Shown: piece after piece, positions 52,501 through 63,560 of the stretch | Layout: every line of letters starts with the position of its first letter | Numbering within the stretch: position 1 is the first letter of the stretch | From: Bugula neritina | Lineage: Eukaryota > Bryozoa > Gymnolaemata > Cheilostomatida > Bugulidae | Reading direction: 5' to 3' | DNA: 64,000 nucleotides | Assembly: GCA_964035545.1 (NCBI GenBank) | Contig: OZ037765.1 | Span: 21,460,495-21,524,494 of the forward strand | The notes under the pieces: model-generated | Told to the model about the DNA's origin: nothing | The model's input: the letters and a program-made list of their open reading frames with translations, nothing else | Databases searched by the model: none | Made by a program: the position numbers and the translations under genes

Positions 52501-52786
52501 TTGGCACATGTGTTCAATCAATCAATCTATGACTAGCATTATTTGAAATTGAAACAATTTTCTCGATTTAACAGTGCCTTAAATTTGTGGTTCTGAGTTT
52601 ATTTTTCGAAAGAAATTTAGTATAAATATTTCAAAAATGCAATCATAAGTTTTCAGGTACCTATACTATGAAATGTTTATACCTATAATAAATACTTTAG
52701 AGTTTAGAGCATATCAATTTTGATAGTGCTAATACAATGTATTCTCTATACATTGATTGAAAAGTCTGGTGAGCTATTAATAGCTA

Positions 52787-52975
52787 TTTTCCTAATGTGA
52801 TAGCCTAGCTTACTCCATGAAAACTGTTTTGGAGCTATAGCATTTTATAATAATTCATGCTTTTATTTAAATTTGTATTTTATATTGGAAGCGATAACAA
52901 TCACAATAAAGGCTAGAATTATCAGTGGATAAAATAAATTGTTATATTATAACAAATAATAATAATAATTAGATA
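52787..52975. repeat. Diverged direct duplication, copy 2
   Basis: It matches copy 1 block for block (CTAATGTGATAGCCTAG, ATTGGAAG, ATCACAA, TATCAGTGGATAA, ATTGTTATATTATAACA), with a few short insertions such as GGAGCTATAG. Confidence 0.5.
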
Positions 52976-53149
52976 TTAGATAAATTTAATAAAAATAACT
53001 TTGCATCCAGTAGGTTAGTTGTACTTCAGCAGTTGTGACATGGCAAAGTTCGTTAGTTTAGCATCTCAAGAAAATGTTGCTTTAATACATAATGGCATTT
53101 TTAAATAAACCTCATGTTTGTTTCAAGCCTCGATGGTAAGAGTTTTTTA

Positions 53150-53345
53150 ATTGGGTAAAAACCACTGAACGTATTTTCCAGGTCATTGGGCAAGGACTAT
53201 TTATAATGTGGCACCAGAGCAATTATGATTAGAATATCATCCTGGCATGATCACTAGTGGCCCCACTGGCTTAACCCCCCCCCAACCCTGTGCACTAGAC
53301 TATTGCTCTCACCACTAGACTATAGCTGTACGCCCCTTTTGAAGT
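53150..53345 (-). mobile_element. tRNA-derived SINE, second family copy
   Basis: On the minus strand the head shows TAGTCTAGTGGTGAGAGCAA, a box A-like sequence, then a degenerate box B region interrupted by a run of G. The body includes CATAATTGCTCTGGTGCC and AGTCCTTGCCC, corresponding to the body of the 15.8 kb copy. It is more decayed than that copy. Confidence 0.6.
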
Positions 53346-53747
53346 GCCTACATTTTTAATTACCTATGCTAGGATATTATATTTATAAGTGATGATTTAT
53401 GCAAGTGCTAGTATTAGTTGTGTTTGTACATTATGCAATTTGTAAGTATTTCTATTATTATGGGATTATTCGTGTAATATTCAACTACCATCTTTTAAAA
53501 ATTGCCATTTCTGTTCTCAAGCTCTGATCTTCGAGGCCTAGATAACACTAGAAGCCTCTAACTTCTATATAGTTGCTAGATTTTATTATCCTACTTTAAA
53601 CTGTTAATAATATTTTTACATTATCATAAGGCAATTCCGGGTCTCAGCTAACTATGCTTGAAACTGCAGACTGTTGGAGTTGTGTTCCTAATTAATTAGG
53701 ATCCCTCGGCAGAAAGGAATTAACATTATATGATATGTTACAGGATT

Positions 53748-54035
53748 TTAGATAACAATGGCACAGGTAGAAATGGATTTTAGATAACAATGGCACAGGT
53801 AGAAATGGCACCGGCAATAATGGTACAAATGGAAAAGTTGGAAAAAATAGCACACTGATGCTAAATTTTCCCACACCCCAAACCCAAGCACTTAACCCCA
53901 ACCCCACGTAGCAAACCCTAATATTGAAAATGTGCCATTTTTACCTACTTTGCCATTTGTGCCCATATTACTGGTGCCATTATTACCTGTGCCATTTTTA
54001 CTGGTGCCATTTTTACTGGTGCAATTTTAACGGAC
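53748..54035. mobile_element. Foldback-like element with inverted GTGCCAT repeats, copy 2
   Basis: The left arm has ATGGCACAGGTAGAAATGG-like units. The centre is C-rich (CACCCCAAACCC...CCCCAACCCC) and the right arm is a run of GTGCCATTTTTAC units ending at GGACACC. The order and the CTAATATTGAAAATGTGCC junction match the 18.9 kb copy. The first part of the left arm is itself duplicated (GATTTTAGATAACAATGGCA twice). Confidence 0.65.
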
Positions 54036-54743
54036 ACCACATCACAGTTGTACGAGACAGCAGCATTGTGTATCCATTGAATTATGTGTCGGAATTTTTA
54101 AAAAGTATTCAGATGATCAAAAGACAAGGTTTTATAAGAAGATTTATCTGGCAAAAATTATCTAACATCATAACTGAAATGAAAGGCTATAGATTACCTT
54201 ACTTAGACCACTCAGCTATAAGACTTGAGTTAAATGCTAACTACCAAATAAACATAAAACACACTTACAACCTACATATTCATTGACACTGATCAAATTA
54301 AACTGCCAAAATACTCAATATATCAGCATATATTGCTATAGCAAAAATACTCCACAAAAATATAATTTTTGAATGTTGTAGGGGTAGTCTATAATTAAAG
54401 TTAATTTTATCAGACATGCAGGGTCACGCTTACTATTGGTTAGCTTTAAAAAATAGTCAGAAATTGAAAAAGCTCTCTAGTTTCAACAAACCATTTGGTA
54501 TATATAACTGTAAACGTGAAATTAAAATTGCCAAAGATATTATAAAAATAATTGTGAAATGAATCTACAGAAATTAAGCAGCAGCATAAACAATATAAAT
54601 CTGATACATAAGATTGGGTATCTGAAGTCAACTATCAGTTTGGAATGCAAATTGCGTTAAAAACCATACTAAAATAGTCTGATCATCATATAGCATCCTA
54701 TTACACGTACAAAACATACATGTACATGAGATGTTGAAAGTTA

Positions 54744-57244
54744 CTAGTGACAATTTCCACAATTAGGATGACAGGGTCCCTTTACTCTACATTTGCATCC
54801 TCCTGAATTGTCTCCTGGCCCCTGAAAAACACCCAAAGAAAATGTGTAGAAAATAAAAGATCAAGAAACAACACCGCCATTAAAGCTGTTTGAGAGACTT
54901 AATCAAAGAAATATAACCTTTAAAATCTTAAGACATAAACGGATGTAGATAGAAAAAAATTAGAAACACATAAAAGGAGGTTTGTTTAATCTTCGATTTA
55001 ACTAAACGACAAATTTAAAGAAAGAGTTCAATAAAATTTGTACATAAAATATAGCAGTATAGTTTATAAAGTGAAACCAACCAGAGGCCCCCATCTTGCT
55101 TGCTTAGTCACCCAGCAAATCTCAGTCTGACAAACTGAACACTTCAACCAATCACAGCCAGTCTTTTTCATAATCACAATATTACACTTCGGGCATCTCA
55201 TAGCTTCTTGAGCTCGAACAAGTCTCTAAAACGTTAAATTTTATAATTGAGTAGCAAAAACTAACCATGACAAATTATGCATAATTAACTACAACAAGTA
55301 GTACACGTAGGTTACGCAGTCAGCACATTTATGAGTTCAGGATAATTATCAACATTTGTAGCAGGATAAATTTCAACAGTTTATAATACAAATTCAATCA
55401 AAATAATTTTCAAAAAGATTAAAGTGCGATGATTATGATTTAAACTGTTTGTTGGGCACCTTTCAATAGTAAAAAATATGCAATAAAAATACAAAATGTG
55501 ATTTAAACTGATAACAGTTAAGATAATACAAATATATATTAGTTACATTCAAGGTTATTATTTCCACAAAAAAATTATCAAAATAATTTTCTAATATGTT
55601 CAAGTACCAAAAGCAAGCAAGGCTTGTTTGCATGTATAAAACACTATATAGCATTAAACATCACAAAATCAGAGTTCTGTCTAATCAACAGTTTTATTAA
55701 AATAAATTTTAGACTATTTTCAAGTTGATACTTTAACAAAACTGGTAGATGTTTAGCGATAAAAAACTATATGTTGTGACTAGATGTATTTTAAATGAAG
55801 GTAATAAACAAATTCACCCTAACATCTAGAATAATAAGCTGTCTAACCTCTATCTCATCCTGAGTTTTACGGGCATCAACATCATTAGCTGCTTTGCGTT
55901 TTAAATCATCTTGATATTCTTTACAGTTTTGATTTTCATGTATTGCTTGACAAGTTAGACAATTTCGAACATTGCAGACTGGACATTGAAAGAAGTTGAC
56001 TTCGTCATCATACGTACACCAGCCCCGGCAGTTGACTGTCTTACAGTGATAGCTGTCTGCTGCTTGCGATTCAGCTACTTGTAGTCCTTTCTCCAGGAGT
56101 TTAGGGTAAAATTCAGGCGCTATCTACCATTATAAAACTAAAAATAATTGTCTCACCAAAAATATAATGAAGTCAAATGTACAATAAAAACTGACTTTAA
56201 AGCGTTATAGATTGCCAAAGTCAAATACTTTAAATAGTCAAGTCAATAGTAGTACAAAAATTCAATGATAGGAAGTGTGATTCAATATGGAATTATCTGC
56301 TCTTCGAAAATAGTGTGTATTTCTTTGCTTCTGAAAAAACCGTTACGCAAATAGCTTTATAAAAATGTGAATGTTTGACCTCTCTAATCTCCCGCTCCTG
56401 CATAACTTCATCACAGTGATAATCGTCATCGACATAAGGACACCTGACCTCAGGAGTTTCACTACTCTCTATATGACCCTTTAGACAATCTCTGAAACAA
56501 AACACGATTCAATAAAGAAAGATAAAATATGTAAGAGAAGAAAACTCAAAATACAACATAAATAGCAGACTGAAAAAAGAGTAAAGCAAGGACAGCAATT
56601 AAATAGTCACTTAAATAAAAACGGATAAGTCCCATAAAGCACCATTTTAAGAAATCATGTTGTATAAAGACCTGCAAAAAACATGAAGACATTCCCTGAG
56701 AGTTGCCCCCTCTCCAACATCACAGTCCGTGAAACAAATGGGACACTCAAACTCCTCATCATTGCCGATCAGGTTTGTGTCATCTGCATTGAGCAAAGCT
56801 TGTCTGTTCTGTTCTCTCTGTAAACGTTCTTGTCTTCTTTCATCTTCTAATACCTATATTTCAATTATGGTAAAGTTACTTAATCAGCTACAAACTCTAA
56901 CCATGCACGTGAAATATACTGTTGGAAATATACAATACTATTACAAAACAAATAGTGCATGGGATATTCAGCAACAAGAAGGTAATTGAATATACTAAGG
57001 TAATTTTATTGATATTACAAGATAATAAAGAAAATATTTACTTCTTGGCAAAATTACACAAACCTGTGTCAGCTTTATTTCATAGTAAGATTTTGAAGTA
57101 AATAATACAAAAGCTTTATTATAAAAGAAAACATTTAAAAATATTTATTACTGATATACTATATTATATAAACTGATTTTGATTTTCAAAAAGCTTGTTA
57201 CAAAAAAAAGCAATATGTGGATGAGTAATTTATTATTATCGCCA

Positions 57245-57281
<37 letters not shown>

Positions 57282-60200
57282 TATATTATATTATATTATA
57301 TTATATTATATATATATTATATATTATATATATATATATATATATTATATATTATATATATATATATATATATTATATATAAAAAATGCATTTATGTAAT
57401 GGATATAACTACTACAGTTCATAAAGTTAAAAGGAGTTAGCTCCATTAGGACTATTGATTGACATAAATCTATCTTTAATTTAAACCCATTCTCTGCAAT
57501 GCCGCTATGTACTCAGGAGTCAAATCTCGAGTGATCTAAAAGAAATTCAAACAACAGTTTATCACTGTTCATAACGAGCCAGGAAGTAATATTTGATCGA
57601 ACTAAAATGAGGGCTCAGCAGTCAATTAGGAAAAGAAGTTTTTACAAACTTTCAGAAAAAGTAATTTTGTTGATGACAAGTAAATAGAATACTGGTAGTT
57701 ATGAACAGCAATAACTTTGTATGTACAACATAATGATATGTTTACCTGCTGCATAGCTATATCGGCAGCAGTACTTCCATCAATAAACGGCAGTTCTGCT
57801 GCTCTTGGGGTATAATCATCGGGTATTACATAGTTAGCCGGTCTATCCATTGAACAAATTTCACACGAAGGTCTGTGCGGAAGGTTGAGAAAAGTGCAAC
57901 CACTACACTGCCAATTCCACAAACTCTACAAATCAAAAGAATTCTATTTTAAAAAACCAGCTACATGAATAAAGCAACAATTTGTGTTAATAAACACTTT
58001 AGCATTATTTTCCTTGATATCAACAAAAAATAAAATAAAATAAATTTAAACATGAAATTTAAAGCAAGGAATCCAACCAACCAACTGCAACTATGAACGC
58101 ACGTTTTAGTTATTTGCAAATGTTTATTGTATACTTACACCAGACTCTAGTATTTAATCTATAACAGTTAGAAACACATATCAACTATATATACAAAACA
58201 TATAGGGTTTATTATGCTTATTTTCTATTTAGCGCTTACACAAGGTGCCACATAACCTATCCTACAGCAACTTTGATAATCTTAATGCCATTTATATACC
58301 ACATATTAGCGTAATTAGAGACTTTAAATATATGTTCTTGTTTTACTGTAGATACTTTTAATTCATATAATACTCAACTCTGCATGAATTGGCTAGCCTA
58401 AGCTTTGAGCTTTTATATAATGTATTTTCAGATGATATACTGGAAACATATTTTCACATTAAAAATTGAAAGCATAACAATAAATAGACACAAACTTGTG
58501 ATATAAGCTATTCACCTCATCTGCTGACGGAGCAGCAGTATGCTCGTCACCAATCGCTGCCTCATACCCCGGGGGTCTCAGTTCGCCGCACATCTGGCAG
58601 TTTACAGCTTGTAATGAATTGAGCAATGTGCACACTTCACATGACCACTTCTCTACCTGTAAATTTTCCAACCAACAATAGTTTCAACACAAGTATGACC
58701 ATATTGCGCCAATACAGATAAAGTTTTTTATAAAGCAAAAGTGGTGTTATGATAATGGCTCTCTCAAAGTCAATGATAACTACACATTTAAACAAAATCA
58801 TGATATGTATAGAAATTACTATAATTCATAAGCTAAAACAAGTACACAAAAATGTTGTTATAAAAATTACTTGGCTATCAAAAATAAAATTAGTACATGC
58901 TTTGAGATATAACCAGACGATTGATTATTAGAGAGTGGCTTACCGAAAGAGGATCTTCTGAAGGAAGAAGTTGCTCATCGTGCTGCGTTGGTGAAGGCGG
59001 GGCTTGAGGCGGGGCTTGAGGCGGGGCTTGAGGCGGAGGGCGTACTGACTGCTGTGGAGGTTGAATCACTGGAGGCAGTTGAGCTGCAGATTGTTCCAAC
59101 GCATCTTCTGAGCAATACTCTAATTCTTCGAAATCATGACCCTATGTACATAGTATGTCAATATATCAGATGGTGGCAACTAAACTAACTACCGCTAAGA
59201 CAATGAACGAGTAAAAGTCACAATAAGACTAGTAAACTACAATTGTTTACAATTAATCCAAAGGTAACACAGTTTGCTGAATAAATCTTAGTCATTAGTG
59301 ATATGCAAAAAGTACATTGTGAGAGTGCAATAAAGAGTACAATTTACACTACACTTCGAATGAATTCATATGTGGCTTTGTTAACCTATGGTCGTAGTTT
59401 CATTCGATTGACACTGTCCCATGCATTGAATAAAAAATCAATTTGCATAATTTGAAGTATGGGAATGTAGTGATAGAACAGCACCCGAAAATGATATCTT
59501 TTAGGCATAATTCAAATTTACGAAATACATTTGAAAAACACCTTTGTTCACTTGAAAGTGAAATTTATTTTTCTTATGCATATATTTTCATGCATAATAA
59601 ATTTAACAATTCTCAATCTTTCTGAAGGTGTGAGGTGAGAGAAGACCTACAAGGACACAAGAGCAATAGCTAACGTCTATTGAGCTACACTAACCTGGTG
59701 GTAGGCGCCCACACAGTTGAAGCAGACCACACAGCAATCGTAATCACATGAAAAACAGTAGTGGGTGGGAGGAGTGATTGTGTTGTCTTGTCTGTAGCAC
59801 ATCTGGCAGTGCTCGGAATGTGTGGAATACCTGCTAGCAAGTTTCCTCACGTTTTGTACATGAGCATCAGTATGCTGTGTCACAGAGGCAGCCATGGCAG
59901 CATTACCTATGTCTGCTGCCGCACCTTCGGCTTCCCTGAACACCTCTAGCAATAATCAACATGTATCAATTGTACATCTTGTAACGCAAAAAACTCTGTT
60001 ACTGAAACTTGCTTTATATATGTGAAACTTTACTTCAAATCCTCAGACATTTAAATAAAATTTCACACTGCACTACACACAATAAACCACACACTTTTTG
60101 ATTTAAAGTGCACACTTACAAAGATATTGTTATTTCAGAAAGAGAAAAATATGAAAAATGCAGGTATTGTGTCAAACTACAGTTAATTTGATAAAAAATT

Positions 60201-61106
60201 ATCTAAAAAAACTGAATACAGTTAAAAATTTAGCTTTAGATGAGAAAATGGCTCTAGTCAAAATACCTCTGTCTTCTAGAACTGTTGGGAAGGCAGCGCT
60301 GCGTTGTGCACCAATGTTTCGGGGAGCTACCTGGGGAGCAGACAGCTGTCGAGCAGGAGTGTGCGGTAATTGTGAAAGAGGAAGTGGGTTAGAAGCTGAG
60401 CAGTGAATAGTTGATGCATCAGGAGCTGCAGCTGGTGGTCTTGCTGAAAAATGATAAAACACATTGATAATTTTTCTAATAATAATCTTTACAGAACAGA
60501 TATAAAAATATAGGCAATATCATCTCCGAAAAATGCAATGCTTATTACATACATTAATACAGTTTTATTGGAAGTTCCATTTTATATATAATTCCAAACA
60601 AAAGTGAATTTTTACCATCATAGTGTGGGTTTATATTAAGCTCTCTAAGTTTCTTCAGCCATTCATCAAAATCCGATTGCCGTGTTTTTATCAAGCTTGG
60701 TGTTTGGGAAGCAGATTTCATGTATACATGAAGAGTATTAGTGGAACCTTCCTTAGTTAAATTAGGCACCAGCTCTTCATCATTCAATGCTTTGAAATTT
60801 TTTCCATCCATGCAAATAAACACTAACTGGCACTCGGTTGGAAAGCCTCTTTCATGTTGAATATAAATTTTAAGGTCTATGATTGGTTTGTTGATGTAGG
60901 TCGAAGGTAGCTGAAGCCGGAATTTGTGTCCAGCCATGCAGTACACAGGCATTCTAACAATAAATGAATGTCATGATTTGGCATTGTAATAATTAAAATA
61001 TAATAATATTATAAAAAACATCTTGCAACTAATCCGAGCTATCAAATATTGGGTACCTGCCGAAAAATACAAACGAATGCAGTCATTACCTGGGTGTGTC
61101 ATCCAT
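54744..61106 (-). CDS. RBCK1: HOIL-1-like RBR E3 ligase with ZZ-like and two NZF fingers
   Basis: Thirteen phase-consistent exons encode 711 residues (human HOIL-1 has 510): 61106-61090, 60953-60616, 60443-60267, 59945-59695, 59141-58944, 58656-58516, 57925-57746, 57535-57487, 56846-56672, 56491-56380, 56123-55848, 55225-55082, 54821-54744. Residues ~7-95 form a ubiquitin-like domain. A Pro/Ala-rich linker leads to a ZZ-like finger at 223-259 (CQMC...[13 protein letters not shown]) and a second Pro-rich stretch. Two NZF fingers follow at 331-350 ([10 protein letters not shown]...CQMC) and 379-398 ([10 protein letters not shown]...CEIC). The RBR module starts at RING1 Cys485 (CPICFTDC), continues with the IBR ([12 protein letters not shown]) and ends with RING2 (TGCDWLKC), where Cys662 is the predicted catalytic cysteine. 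The terminal CHPNCGNCH matches the end of HOIL-1, including its last histidine. In vertebrates HOIL-1 is a LUBAC subunit forming oxyester ubiquitin bonds. The start MDDTPR is split across the first intron. Confidence 0.92.
57249..57378. repeat. (TA)n and (TATTA)n microsatellite
   Basis: A TA run passes into TATTATAT units and back to TA runs. It lies in the HOIL-1-like intron between exons 8 and 9. ORFs across it are artefacts. Confidence 0.95.
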
Positions 61107-61974
61107 CTTCACAAAATGCTCGGCATTAAGTAAGAGTTAGTAGGTAGAATAAAGCCAATGTCTTCTTCCTACACGCACATCAATTCTATACAACTAAGTT
61201 TTTTGTAGTTAAGGGATCTTCAATTTTCAAGTCTAAAAATAATGTTAGCATCAATAAACAGAAACATGAGCCGTTCATTGAGTTGTAAACTAAAAATTTT
61301 ACTGATGACCCAAACTATCATTCCATAGCCTACATATTTAAAAACTTGATGGCAAAACACAAAAACTATAATTAAGTCTTTTACTACTTACACATCACAA
61401 CTTACCAATAACTTAGAACCTACCAATAAATTTTGATTTTCATTACAAAAATAATATGAGGCAAGAATAATTAGAACTATAGAAGCTTTCTGTTGCCTCT
61501 TTGCATCACTATAAATCTATCTAGCATAAACATATATGAATTGAAAAATTATAATGTAAAAAGCTAAAATTATTTAATGAATGCATTATCATATATCTTA
61601 ATGCGGTCTTTTTAGCACATTTTGTCTTCCTAGATTTTGGAATATAATTTCAAGGTAAGATCCAATTATTATTCACATGAATACTAAAACTTCTTTGAAT
61701 GAATTTGTTCAACTAGCTGACTTGATTCAATAATCTTGGTTAAGTTCTTGCAAGTCTTTGAAACTTGGGCAAACCAAAATACTAAGTTGGTTGAGTTAAA
61801 ATTCTAGTCAGTTTAAAATTGCTTAGAATCCCATCATGCAAAACACTAGCACACTAAAGACTAACTATCGTTCGAATCAGTGAAGCTCAAGCTTTTAATG
61901 ATAGAGAAAAGTGTCAGAAGACCATTTAATGTATAAGAACTTTCTGATAAGGCCTTAATTAAGTCCTATAGCCA

Positions 61975-62830
61975 GTGAGAGGCTGTAGGGGCACCACATA
62001 TGATCTCACAATCTCCCTCCGTGACTCTTCATCCTCTGCTTCCCAAAAATAGTGCTGATGGATAATCTGGTCCATTCCTAAATGTTGCCTTCCCATCTTT
62101 TATTCTGTCCTCTTTGTCTGCCTGTCTCCCTCTGCCTTGTATGATAATATTTGACTATCTAATCTTGTGATATACTCATACCATTTGAATTTGCTTTTGT
62201 TGAACATTAACTAGAAGATCATGACGGTGACCAATAGCTCTTCAGACACTGTTCTGAACTTCATCATTTGCTACATGGTCTTTGTATGCTATGTCAAAGG
62301 TGTTTTAAAAGCTTTTCATTCTTCTTCGAAGATCAACCATCAGGGTCCATGACTTGCATGCATAAAGGAATGTTAATGTCATAAGGGAAAGCAGCAGTTT
62401 GATTTGCTGGTAATCGTCTTGTATTTTCAGAAAGTGTTCAGCTTTGTTAACACTGATGTTGTTTGTGTTGTTCTGTAAATTTTTCTTTCTTTAAGCCTTC
62501 AACCCTAACAATGGATCCCAAGCAATTGAAGTTGTTTACGAGATTCAAACGTCTTTCATTGATTTTAACATTTGCTTTGAAGCCTTCAGCTTTGCTGGTC
62601 ATAATCATCGCTTTGTCGGCACTGCTTTTCATGCCATAGGCTGTTGATGATAAATGTATTGAGTCCATGAGGCTCACAAGTTCTTGACCTATAACTCCAA
62701 GACCATCGATTTCCGTTAGTAAAGTAGCTGTTACGTCCTAATACGAACTATACTATTGCTCATCGTTTTCTAGACATAGGCTAAAACGCACTATGAGAAA
62801 AGACAGCCCTGTCTTACTCCAATCATTGTT
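61975..62830 (-). mobile_element. RTE-like LINE reverse transcriptase remnant
   Basis: The minus strand encodes the end of a reverse transcriptase: YGMKSSADKAMIMTSKAEG, then ANVKINERRLNLVNNFNCLG followed by SIV. These match the last palm and thumb region of RTE-type elements (GMKIN..KTK.M, I.G..L..V..F.YLGS). Further along comes a WEAEDEESRREIV-like motif, typical of the C-terminal tail. Frameshifts and stops interrupt it and the 5' part is absent. Confidence 0.7.
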
Positions 62831-63129
62831 TGAAACAACATTTACATAAGTTAAAAAACTGCACAAGGATAAGAAGCTCAAACTCTAAATGTCAGGTTTA
62901 TCATGTACAGAGCTGGCCATTACATAAGATTAGAATAATGACACGGAGCTACTCATAAGCCTAAGCCAACACTCAGGTCTACAATAATACTAACAGCCAG
63001 TGCATGCAACTGTTAGAGTAATGACACGATATTCATATACTAATAGCATATTTTTAGGTGAGTTATACCCAATTCTATTTTAAATTCAATAACCAAAATA
63101 GTCTCACTGTCAATGAAATTCAATAACTT

Positions 63130-63560
63130 ATTATCATAAACCCAATCAGAATGCATAATCATAATGATGACAACCATCAAATAAAAGTTGTGATAGTTCA
63201 AAGTTTAAGCTTAAGTACAAACTCACTCTCACTCTTACTCTTAGTAATACAATAGTATAAGTATAACTATAAGTATCACAATAAAGTTTAATATCATACT
63301 TATTAGCATGAACTAGAAAATTCATCTCAATCAAACGAATAAAAGTAAAACAAAATTTAAAAAAAAATATAAATAATATTATTAGTATTGACGTAATCAG
63401 CATCATAATCATAATCATTAATGATAATTCATAAACTAAAAAAATAATAAATGAACTAAAAAAAAATAAATGTGAAATATTACCAAGTTAATAATTAAGC
63501 CTGAAAAACAAAAGTAATAAACATAACTAATAAGTGATAATTAATAGTAATAACAAATAG
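63130..63560. repeat. Low-complexity AT-rich tract
   Basis: Degenerate CATAATCATAATGATG, ACTCTCACTCTTACTC and AGTATAAGTATAACTATAAG units with A-rich stretches. It resembles the other low-complexity tracts in the window. Confidence 0.7.

Larger units (their letters stand above)
47586..54743. other. Long AT-rich region between USP2-like and HOIL-1-like genes
   Basis: It probably carries the USP2-like 5' leader intron. A candidate leader exon and promoter lie at 52.06-52.33 kb. It also contains a diverged direct duplication (52.32-52.50 and 52.79-52.98 kb), a SINE (53.2 kb) and a foldback-like element (53.75-54.03 kb). A low-complexity ACTATAA stretch lies at about 49430-49600. From 47.6 to 52.0 kb I see no supported gene. 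Confidence 0.55.

Noticed and set aside
53924-54286. 120-codon ORF on plus strand
   Set aside because: Its first third is translated GTGCCAT repeat of the foldback-like element; the rest has no recognisable family or splice context.
57179-57382. Ile/Tyr-rich ORF
   Set aside because: It is a translation of the TA repeat in a HOIL-1-like intron.
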